Shown here: positions 10,955 through 21,100 of the stretch, piece after piece
Layout of the letters: each line of letters starts with the position of its first letter
Numbering within the stretch: the stretch's first letter is position 1
Made by a program: the position numbers and the translations under genes
Source of the DNA: Planosporangium flavigriseum
Lineage (GTDB): Bacteria; Actinomycetota; Actinomycetes; Mycobacteriales; Micromonosporaceae
DNA length: 64,000 nt
Assembly (NCBI RefSeq): GCF_011947225.1
Contig: NZ_JAATVW010000001.1
Span: 1-64,000, forward strand
Reading direction: 5' to 3'
Notes under the pieces: generated by a model
Databases searched by the model: none
What the model saw: only the letters and a program-made list of their open reading frames with translations
Told to the model about the DNA's origin: nothing

Positions 10955-11217
10955 TTATCTCGAAATGATCCGTAGACCGCCCACCCAGGTCACCGGGCGA
11001 CAGCCCCAGCTTCTTGATCTGCTTGTCGGTCTGTGAGCCGAGGCTCCGGTTCACAGACCGGTCGAACAGGCTCATGTTGGAAATGTCGTCCATACCATCC
11101 AACTGCAGTTCGACGGTGTGGCCGACATCCATGCCGGTCTTCGTCTTGTTACCCGCGCGCGTCCACGCCTTCGACGCGGTTCCCTTCCTGACTGGGCCCC
11201 GGTTTGTGGTCCACCGG
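10955..11217 (-). pseudogene. Orphan C-terminal toxin tip of an RHS-type protein (HNH/GH-like nuclease), frameshifted
   Basis: The minus-strand translation upstream of the immunity gene reads KGTASKAWTRAGNKTKTG and then MDVGHTVELQLDGMDD, ISNMSLFDRSVNRSLGSQ and KQIKKLGLSPGD. It has no start codon or secretion signal and looks like the toxic tip of a polymorphic toxin, with GH and spaced Asn residues as in HNH-like nucleases. The frame runs on into the immunity gene. Removing one G from GGGTGGG at 10978-10988 would restore VGGLRIISR and a TAA at 10955-10957, so a one-base insertion near the end is likely. Typical orphan cassette left after replacement of an RHS tip. Confidence 0.55.
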
Positions 11218-11460
11218 CTATGAGAGCGTTGGTTGCCGGTTGGTGATCCACTGGTCGTGGAAGGCGTCGGGGGTGAGCCAGTCCAGCGAACCGTGGGCTC
11301 TGTAGGTGTTGTACTCGACGCACCAGTCTTCGGCCGGTACCTGAGCCTCCAGCAGGGTGTGGAACTGTTCGCAGGCCAGGAACTCGTCGCGGAAGCGGCC
11401 GTTGAATGACTCGCAGACGCTGGTCTGCGCCTCTATAAGACCCGCCGGTGACCCAGTCAA
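11218..11460 (-). mobile_element. IS3-family transposase fragment (C-terminal end of the integrase core)
   Basis: About 80 codons remain: SVCESFNGRFRDEFLACEQF, then VEYNTYRAHGSLDWLTPDAF, ending at a TAG at 11218. This is the last part of the rve/DDE core, including the final catalytic-glutamate region of IS3-type OrfB. The N-terminal part and terminal inverted repeats are not found, so it is a dead remnant. It separates the RHS/HEAT gene pair from the older orphan toxin cassette. Confidence 0.75.
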
Positions 11461-11514
11461 CCTAAATCAGGTGCGAGCATATTCTCGGCTCCGACAACTG
11501 CAAACGCAGCCACC

Positions 11515-11546
11515 GGCGGCGTCCTGTCACCTGACAGGACGCCGCC
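11515..11546 (-). terminator. Terminator after the RHS-immunity operon
   Basis: Arms GGCGGCGTCCTGTCA (11515-11529) and TGACAGGACGCCGCC (11532-11546) are exact reverse complements with a 2-nt loop. It lies 20 nt beyond the stop of the HEAT-type immunity gene. Confidence 0.65.
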
Positions 11547-11565
11547 AGTAAACCTGATACTCAGA

Positions 11566-12195
11566 TCAGGACGGATCACGCTGTGTACGAGCAGCATCAA
11601 TCCGCTTTAGTGCCACCGCGGCGTTTCTGCTGGTAAGCAAATGGTCACTAGTGACATACGCTGCAATCTGCTCTCTTGACTCAACATCACCTAGTCGGCC
11701 GAGCGTAGCGATAACAAATGGACGTACCGCCTCGTCATCCAGTAATGAACGAACCGACAGCACTACTTCTGGCCTGCGTTTCGCAATTCTAGGAATAGCC
11801 TCGAAGATCATCTCCCTTGCACGGCCAAGACTTCGGTCAAGGAGTATTTCAATTACTTCATCTGCAACGGTATGGTCAGCAACCACGCCAAGGGCATTCC
11901 CTGCGACCCAACCCGCACCAAGCCCCTTCGGGTCCGGCATCACTCGGAACTGATTGATGATCGCTTGCGCAGCGGCCGGCCTGGCATAGGACACCGAGAG
12001 CGACCGGATGATTCCCTCACGAAGCTTCTCCCTTTCCACCGTCTGTGGGAGATCGGTGATTCTATCAAGCCATCGAATGAGAACCGGTACAGCAGCAGGG
12101 TACTTGTCGGAAGTGTTGACAAGGTCCCAGACATCACGGACACGAACACCCGAACGCGCGAGATCAGCCGACATCTCCTGCGGGGTAACAATCAT
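11566..12195 (-). CDS. HEAT/ARM-type alpha-solenoid, putative immunity protein of the RHS toxin
   Basis: This 209-residue all-helical protein has its ATG (12195) overlapping the RHS stop codon by ATGA. Repeating helical pairs are visible: AVPVLIRWLDRI, EGIIRSLSVSYARPAAAQAI, NALGVVADHTVADEVIEILL, EMIFEAIPRIAKRRPEVVLS, RPFVIATLGRLGDVESREQI. This is a HEAT-like solenoid. Position directly after a polymorphic toxin, with translational coupling, is the standard place for the cognate immunity gene, and solenoid immunity proteins are known. That it neutralises this particular PD-(D/E)XK tip is an inference. The gene is clearly less GC-rich than its neighbours, suggesting transfer together with the toxin tip. 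Confidence 0.75.
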   Translation of the reverse strand: MIVTPQEMSADLARSGVRVRDVWDLVNTSDKYPAAVPVLIRWLDRITDLPQTVEREKLREGIIRSLSVSYARPAAAQAIINQFRVMPDPKGLGAGWVAGNALGVVADHTVADEVIEILLDRSLGRAREMIFEAIPRIAKRRPEVVLSVRSLLDDEAVRPFVIATLGRLGDVESREQIAAYVTSDHLLTSRNAAVALKRIDAARTQRDPS

Positions 12196-15100
12196 GTTCC
12201 TACCCTGAAGACACTCACAAGACCAGCCTCCATCATCCCCTTCATTGCCGGCGTAAGTTTAGCCTTCTGATTGGTAAGGATCGCGAACTTGAGGTTATTT
12301 GCCGCCGCATGTTCCGCGAAGTCGATGATTTGCGGCGTAACCTTCAACCGCTTGACGTTCTTCATGTCGAGGATGAAGTCCGGCCTAGTAAGATCAGGCG
12401 TCCGATACGCGGCCGTCCCTGTGGCCGACGGGATACGAACTTTCTGCTCGAGGTCAAGCCCGAACTGGCGCTCGAAGTCGTATCCCGCTTCGTTGTTCGC
12501 GCGGACCGTGCAATTGCACGGGTTGCCGTTGCTGTCAACACCGTTGGCACAGTTGTGAACCAGGACAGGAGCGCCGCCGGCGAGGACGTAGTAGTTGTGT
12601 TGGCCGTCGACGGTGAGGTTGTGGACCCGTTCGTGCCGAGTGTGCCGCTCGACCGCGGTGATCTGCACCCAGGTGCCCGCGCCGGTCTGCAGCCACATGC
12701 CGGCCTTGAGCTGGTCACCGGTGACCCAGGCCCCGGCGTCGGGTAGCCAGAACAGGTGCTCGGCGGTCGATGTGATGGAGCCGGTCTTCGACCCGTCGTT
12801 GCCATCCACGTCGACGGTGATGGTGACTAGGGTCTTGTCACCCTCGTGGCTACGCACGTTGGTGACGATGCGGCCCTGACCGTCACCGGACTCGACGTCA
12901 GCGGCCATCACCTCGTCGCCGACCTGCAACTGCTCGATCGGCTTCGTGCTGCCATCGGCCAGCAACATCCGGGTACCCGGCACGAAGCTGTTGCACTTCG
13001 CCGGCGCCGGAGCGTCCTGCTTAGGCGCAGCCGGCGCGTCCTGCTTGGGCGCGACGGGAGCGTCGTCCACCTTGCGGGCACCGCCCGCCGCATCACCGAC
13101 AGCCTCAGCCCTGTTCTCCGCCTTGCGGATGTCGTTGGCCGTGTCCAGCGCGTCCAGGCCCTTCTCGCCGTAGCGCGCGACCTTTGCCGCCGTCGCCCCG
13201 TACCCGGCCAGCGGAATCGCCGACGCCATCGACAACGCCGCATCCACGTAGTTGCCCTCGGCGGCGTACCAGATGCCGTTCGCCACGTCGGCGACCTCAC
13301 CGACCACCGGCACCAGGCCCACCACGTCCAGCGCGGCGTGACCGATGTCCGACCACGACATCCCGAACAGGTGCCCGTCGAGTTCGACGAAACTGATCGG
13401 GTTACCACCGGCGAACGAGTACCGGTTACCGGTGAACGGATCCATCGCCAACGCCATGTCCGCCAGCGCACCGCCGTACATGTCCCGCGTCAGGAACCGG
13501 TTCAGACCCGGGTCGTAGTTACGGAACCCCATGTCATAGGTACCCGACCCGGCATCCCAGCGGGAGGCGTTGAACCGGAACGCGTTGTACGCCTCCTTGT
13601 CCGGGTTCGACGAATCCTCCTTGTCCACCCCGGTGAACTGCGCCGAGTCGTCCTTGCCGTACGCGGTGTACCCGTACGTCGCCCGGGTCTTGCCGTCCTC
13701 CTTCGTGATCCCCTCGACGTCACCCCGCGGGCGGTACACGTACTGCGAGTACTCCCGCGACCCGTCATCCTTGTGCTTGATCTGGGTCAGCTGCTGACCC
13801 CACGGCGAGTACTGGTAGGACTTGTCCGCCTTGCCGGCGACCTCCTCGCGCAGCACCTGGCTGTCCAGGCCGAGGTAGGTGAACGCCGTCGTCTTGTCGC
13901 CCGCCGTCTGCGACACCGTCCGGTCGAACGGGTCGTACACGTAGGTGGTCGACTTGGCGCTCGCGCCCGTACCGGCCGTGACCTTGGCCGTGCGGTCGAA
14001 CCCGTCGTAGTAGTACTTCTGCGCCCGCTGCCCGCCGACCGACACCGTGTCCAAGCGGCCCAGCGGGTCATAGTTGTAGGTCGACGTGACGCCACCGCTG
14101 GTGGACGAGTGCAGCCGGTTGCGGTCGTACTTGTTGGTGGTCGTCGCGCCGCCGACGGTCTGCGTGATGACGTTGCTGTTGGCGTCGTAGGTGTAGTTCT
14201 CCGTCGCCGAGCTGTCGCCGGACTTGGTGACCTTCTGGATCCGGTCCTGCGGGTCGTAGTCGAAGACGTAGGTGTTGTCGATGTAGTCCGCCGCGTTGTC
14301 GGCGTTCATCAACTTCAGTACGTCCTTGGACGGGTTGCCGTTGGCCGTGTACTCCAGGGTGTGCTCGGCGACCACCGTGCCGGCGGAGGTCTTCTCCACC
14401 TGGTGCCTGGTGGAACCGTCCAGGTAGTACTCGAAGTCGACGGTGTTGCCGTTGGGCTTGACCTGCTTGAGCATCTGCCCGCGGGCGGTGTACGTGAACG
14501 TCGAGATCTGCTGGTTGCCCGCCGTCGGCGAGTCGGCGTTGGTCACCTTCGCGACCATGTCCCGCGCGTCGTAGTCGATCTTCGACCAGGTCAGGTCGTG
14601 GGTCGACGTGAGCGGGTTACCGTTGGCGTCGTACGTCAGCCCGGTGGTGTTCTTCACCGTGCCGCCGGCGACCTCCTCGACCTTCGCGATCTGGTTGAGC
14701 TCGTCGTACCCGATCCGGTACGTGTCGATCTTCGCGCCCGGGCTGAGGTCCTTGACTTCGACCATCAACCCGTTCGGGTTGTACCGGTAGGTGAAGTTCT
14801 TCGTCTCGTTGTCGGTGTCGGCGGCGTTGTCGCGCACCAGCTTGACCGCGTCGGCGAGCACCTTGCCGGTCGCCTGATCGGTCACCGTGACCTTCTGGGC
14901 GCCGTCCTCGACGAATGCGTACTTGCCCAGGCTCACCCACGACCCGGTGTTCTGGGTCTGGTTGACCGTCTTGGTGACGGTGCCGCCGTTGTAGGTGATC
15001 GTGAATTTCGCGTCGGTGGCCGCCCCGCTGACCTGCGGGTACTGGACGAACACCTCGTAGCTGCCGTCCCGCGGGATGTTCAGCTGCCAGTTGAACTGCG

Positions 15101-18100
15101 CCGATCCGCTACCGGCCGGGGCCGAGTAGACGTCGTAGCCGTACTGCCCGGTGGCCGTCCCCGCGGTCCAGGTGCCCTGGGAGGCGGTGTTGTGGGAGTC
15201 GGAGCTGTCGACCAGGACGACGTCCTTGCCGACCGGCACACCGTCGTCCGACCGGGACTTCTGGTTACCGGAGGGGGAGAAGTCCCAGGTCATCGTCCGG
15301 GACGTCGACCCGCCGGCCGAGGTCAGCGTGTTCCTGGTCTGCTGGCCCAGGTCGTTGTAGTCGTAGGAGTTGGTGATGTTCCACGGATCGACCGCGGACT
15401 TGGTCCAGCCGTTGTCGTAGTAGCTGTACCTGGTCACGTTGCGGACCGTCTGCCCGTCCGACGGCGGGGCGCTGATCTGCTCCAGGTTGCCGACGGGGTC
15501 GTACTCGTAGATGGTCTTGTCGGGCGTCTTGTAGCGGGCGTCGTCCTTGTCGTACGCCGACCAGGTCTCCTTCACCCGGTTGAGCGAGTCGTAGACGTTG
15601 ACGCTCGCGAAGTCGTCCGGGTCGTCGGTGGTGGCCACGCCGCGCGGCGTGATCACCTTCGTCTGGTTGCCGACCTGGTCGTACTCGTACTTGGTGATCC
15701 GGTAGCTGATCGTGCCGGCGCTGTCCTTGTCACGCGGCACCTTCGACTCGATCAGCGCGCCCCGCTTGTCGTACGTCGCCAGCGATTCGTTGCCCTCGGC
15801 GTCGGTGGTCGCGACGGTCAGGCCGTCCCGGTCGTAGCGGGCGGTGGTGAACTTGCCCGTCGCGTCGATCGTCTTGACGACCCGGTGGTTCAGGTCGTAC
15901 TCGAACTTGGTCGTGTAGTCGTTCGGGTCGGCGGTGGCGTTCTTGATCGCGTCGATCAACGTCCGGACGTTGCCGACGTTGTCGTAGACCGAGGTGACCT
16001 TCTGGCCGACGCCGTTGGTGACCTCGATCGGCTGGTAGATCTCGTCGTACTTGGTGGTCGTCGTGTAGTCGCCGGCCGTGCTCGTCAGGTTGCCCTGCGG
16101 TTCGGTGACGGTCAGGACGTTGCCGACCTTGTCGTACGTCGTGGTGGTCTTCCGCTCCGGGTCGGTCGCCTCGTCCTTGGGCGCCACCGTCTCGACGGGC
16201 TGGTCGGCCTTGTCGTAGGCCGAGGTGGTGGACGTGCCGTTCGGCGCGTAGGCGGTGGTGATGTTGTCGTTGGCGTCGAACACCGGCGCCTTGGTGGTGA
16301 TGAACCGGCCTGCTGCGGCGTCCACCGGTTCCACCTTGTCCAGCGGTCGCCCGAACGTGTCGTACGACTGCGTGACCTTGGCGTTCTTGGCGTTGCGGAC
16401 CTCGGTCACGTTCCCGCGCGCGTCGTAGACGAAGTACGAACTCTGGGTGGACGCGTCGATGATGGTCTGCGGGTAGCCGCTGGGGTGGAAGCTTTCGTTC
16501 CTGGTGACGTTGCCGTTGGCGTCCTTGGCCGTCAGCAACTGGCCCCAGTCGTCATAGGTGTACGTGGTGGTGTAGTCGTTGGCGTCCGACGTCGTGTTGC
16601 CGACCGGGTCGGTGACCGAGGCGACGTCGCCTTCGGTCGTGTAGCCGAACGTCCACTTGCGGCCCTCGGGGCTGGTCTTGGTGGCCAGGTCGGCGACGTA
16701 ACCGTTCAGCTGGTATTGATAGGTCATCACCGTGCCGGACGTGCCGTTCTTGACCGCCTCGGCGTCCTTGACCTCCAGCGGGTAGCCGGTCTTGGCGTCG
16801 TAGCTCCAGGTCGAGACCGCGCCGTTGGCCTCCTCGAGCCGGACCACGTTGTGGTCTGAGTCCCAGCCGAGCGTGGTGGTCTCGTTCTTGGCGTTCGTGG
16901 TCTGGACGGGCCGGCCGTAGCCGTCCATCTGGTACGCGGTGGCGTGGTTCTCCGCGTCCGTGACGGTGGTGTTGATGTTGTTGCCCTGCGGGCCGTCCGG
17001 GTCGGTGTAGGCGAACGTCGCCGGGTAGCCGAGCCGGTCGGTGTAGGACTTGGTGGTCCAGTGCCACTTCGGGTCGTCACCGTTCTGCGGGTAGTTGTAC
17101 GCCAGGTTGGTGGCGTTGCCCCGCGGGTCGGTGGTCTTGACCAGCTTGACGTTCTTGTTGCCCTGGGTCATGTCGTAGGCGAACTTGAACACCTTCGGCT
17201 GGTTGGACCCGGCGCCGTCGACCAGCTCACCGAGCAGGCCCTTGTCCGTGTACGTGAACGTCAGCTTGCGCCCGGAGATGTCGGTGACCTGCTTGACGTG
17301 GTCGATGATCTTCGGGTTGGTCAGCTTGGTGCCGGTCTGGCGGGTCCAGGTGGTGTCGTCGATGTAGTCGTAGTTGTCGCCCTTGGCGTAGTAGTCGATG
17401 GTCAGCGTCCGCCGGCCGCTCGGGTCGGTCAGGTACGTGAGGAACTTGGTCGGTTTGTTGTTGGACTTGCGTTCGGCGTAGGTGAACAGCATCTCGTTGC
17501 CGTTGTTGTCCACCGTGCTGGAGAGGTAGCCGTCGCAGTCGTAGAAGAACTGCGTGCGGTCCGGCCGGGTCAGCCGCCACGCCTTCGGCTCCTGGGTGTT
17601 GGGCTTGCAGTCGACGCTGCTGTACTTCTCCAGGTACAGATGCACGCCCTTGGGGCTCTTCCACTGCCCGGCAGTGGAGTCCCAGGTGAACCAGTGGCTG
17701 GTGCCGTCCCCGTCGGTCAGGGTGACCTTGGTCGGGTTCGGGTTGGGGTGGAAGTCCAGCGGGGTGCCCAGCCGCATCATCGACGAGGCCTGCAGCGACC
17801 AGCCGTAGCCGGCGACGGTGTCGGAGGTGTCCAGCGAGTTGTACGCCAGCCGCACGAACGTGGACAGGCCACGCGACGGGTTGTTGAACGCGTTGTACGA
17901 CCAGACGGTGTTGCCGGAGTACAGGTTGTTCATCACCGTGCCGCCGGCGCCGGTGTTCTTGCCCGCGTACGAGTAGAACTTCTCCAGGCCCAACTGGTCG
18001 GAGGTCGGCTCCTCCACCGCCACGGTTTGCGCCAGCGGGGCGATCGACGTGGTCTGCGACAGCCACTGGCCGCTGGTCTTGTTGCGTAGCTCCCAGTTGA

Positions 18101-21100
18101 GCGCGTAGTCGGTGCGCTTGTTGCCCTCGGTCGTGGAGGCCGGGGTCTTCACCTGGGCGGAGACGTCGACGATGGCGCCCGGGTTGATGTCCGCGGGTAG
18201 CGCGGTGGCAACCTGGTTGCTGGCGTCGGTGGCCGCGCTGCCGTCGGCCCGGGTCCACTTGTACGACAGCTCCCAGTCGGTGGCCTTCCACGCCGACAGG
18301 GTCGGGTTGGACACCGTCACCGGGACGGTGTAGCTGCTCGCCGGGGCGGCCTGCGCCGGCGTGGTCGGCGCGTAGTACGTCGACTCCGCCGTCGGTTCGA
18401 GGTAGGTGACCTCGAGGGTCGGCCGCTGCATCGGCTCGGCCGCCTCCGACGACAGCAGCATCGCCCGGGCGGTCTGGTTGACCTCGTCGCGCTGCTTGAG
18501 CAGCAGCCCGTAGTTGCTGGCCGGGTTGGCCAGCCAGCCGCTGACCGCGTTCTTGACGTCCCAGGCCTCCCACTCCGGGTCGTTGGTGAACCCGTTGAAG
18601 CCCGACAGCGCGGCGGGGTCGTAGTCACCGCCCGCAGTGGTCCAGGGCACGCCCGCGCTGGCGTTGTTCCAGCTCGCGGTGGTCTCGTCGAAGTCGCGGG
18701 TCAGCTTGTACGCGTCGACCCACTCGTCGGTGTCCGTGCCCGGGTAGAGGTAGGTGTTCCACATCCGCAACTGCGCGCCGGTCACCTGGGCGTTGCTGGG
18801 GATCCCGGCCAGGTCGGGGAACTTCACCAGCCCGCGGGTGTCGCCGTAGTACGAGGAGTTGTTGCCCGGCGAGACGTACGGGTCGCCGTCGTACACGTCG
18901 ACGTTCTCGGTCGGCCGCGCCGCCGACAGCGTCGTGTCGGTCACCCCGGTCCGGTAGATCCTGGTGATCTGGCCGGCCTTGGGCAGCATGGCCGGCTGCG
19001 TGGGGCCGGGGATGAGCTGACCGTCGGCGGTCTTGACCGCCACCATGTAGTAGTAGAACTTCCGCTTCATCGGGTCGGTCTCGGTCGCCGCCGTCGGCGT
19101 CGCCGTACTGTCCTGGAAGGACAGCGCGCCCGGCTGCACCGGCGCGACCAGCGTCGCCGCGCTCGGGGTGTACGTCTGGTAGATGCTGCGGTGCACCTGG
19201 TACTCGACGATGTCGTCACCGGACGCGCTCGACGGGTCCACATAGGCCGGCCAGTCCAGCAGGGCCCCGGTCGCCGTGATGGTCGTCGGCGGGTTCACCG
19301 TCACCCCGGGCCGGCCCCAGGTCAGTACCAGCTTCGGCAGGTTCGAGTCCCGGCGTTCGTTCTGGTAGCTGAACTCGGACGCCTCGTAGACCGGGCCGCC
19401 CCGGCCGAGCGTCGCCTCGTCGAGCGCCTTGACCATGAAGCCGTAGTTGGGCTGGCTCCCGTTGACCCACTCCTGCACCACGTTGCGGACCGGGAACGAG
19501 TTCCACGTCGAGGAGGTGCCCCGCTTCTTGACCGCGCCGTCCTTGACGAAGCGGACCGCGTCGGCGATGACCGCTTTGCCGGACACGTCACCGAGCACCA
19601 CCTTTCCGATGGTGCCGGCCACGAACGGGTGGGTACCCAGCGTCTTCCACACGCCCTGCCCGGTGGGGGTGGTCTGGTCCACGGTGTAGGTCTTCGACCC
19701 GCCCGAGTAGTAGACGGTGTACGGGGCGTTGGTCGCCCGGTCGGACTCCGTGACGAAGTGCACCTCGACGCGGTAGTCGCCCGACTCGGTGATCGTCGGC
19801 ACCCAGGTGTGCGTGTGCCCGGTCGTGGTGTCGTTGTTGACGCGGTAGTCGCCGTTGATCGCGAGCGGCGTCAGCGTGGTGTTGCCCGAGTACGACCAGG
19901 TGCCGACGACCGACGTTCCCGCGTCGCCGTCGTCGACCTGCACCAGGTTGGCGGCCGGCTGTGCGGCGATGTTGGCGTTCGTGTTCGCCCACGTCGCGCT
20001 GCCCTCGTCCCACGGCTGGGTGATCCGCCGCGCCTCCATCGACACGTCGTACTGCCAGTCGGTGTGGGTCTGGTCGTAGTACATCTCCAGCCGCGCGTCG
20101 TCGAGCACGGTGCCCGCCGGCACGCCCGTCAGCGGGAACTGCACCAGCGTGCGCCACGCGGCGGTGGCGTCGGTGCCGACCTTCAACTGGTAGGTGTCGT
20201 TGTAGTTGCGCGCCGTGTTGCCCGCGTAGATCTGGACGTCCTGCGCGTCGGTCGGCACCGGCTGGATCTTGATGGTGGGGTCGATGACGACGGGGTACTT
20301 CCGCGCGGAGTCGGCCAACCAGGCCGCGTCGGCCGACACCGTGATCGTGGTCCGGCCGTATATCTGCTGCACCCGCTGGGTGACCTTGTCGCTCCACACC
20401 TTCCCGTACGGCGAGGCCTTGTCGTCGCGCGCGTCGTACATGAACGGCGCGGGCATCACGAACTCCGGCTCACCGCCCGACGGCCGCACGAACGCGATCG
20501 ATCCGTCCTTGCGCTGCTGCGGCGTCAGGCCGCCGGCGTCCACGGTGAACGTGTACGAGACCGGACCGGACGGCGGCGCCCGCAGGACGATCTTCTCCTT
20601 CAGCGCGGTGGAGGTGACGTCGTACACCAGGTCCGCGCCGCCGGCCAGCCCCGCGTACGTGACCGACGAGCCGTCCACCTTGGGCGTGACGCCCTTGGCC
20701 GCACCGGTGAGGCCCAGCTCGACGGACCGGCCGTCCCGCTCGAATCGCACCAGCTCGTCGGAGCTGTCACCGAACAGGCTGGTGAACGTGTTGGTGTCGT
20801 TGCCCTGCGGGAAGCCCGGCCGTCCCGTCGCCCCCACGTGGGTGTCGATCGGCTGGTACCGGCCTCGAGTGTCGCGGTAGTTCACCGGCACGGCCGAGAC
20901 CTCGGCCTGCATTCGACCGTCGGACAGCTGGAAGATCCGCCCGTTGGCCGTACGCTTCTCGGTGACCTCCCGCACCCGCTTCTGCGCCGGCCACGCCTTG
21001 CCCGCCGGCGCCTTCTGCTCCATGGCCAGGCCGGCGCTGATCCGCTCCGCCCGGCCGGACGCCCCGTTGCCCACCAGTCCGCGGACCGTGGCGCCCCACC

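Noticed and set aside
10248-11132. A single 294-residue protein made of toxin tip plus immunity domain
   Set aside because: A toxin fused to its own antidote makes little sense; a ribosome site and GTG at 10868 and a likely one-base insertion explain the joined frame better.
12846-16859. A 1,337-codon open frame on the plus strand inside the RHS gene
   Set aside because: It is antisense to a clearly repetitive, well-formed RHS protein, and its Val/Arg/Gly-rich sequence is what GC-rich antisense frames produce.
12995-17800. Regularly spaced short repeats that could be taken for a CRISPR or DNA repeat array
   Set aside because: They are protein-level YD repeats of the RHS gene with variable DNA. 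No CRISPR repeats or cas genes were seen anywhere in the window.
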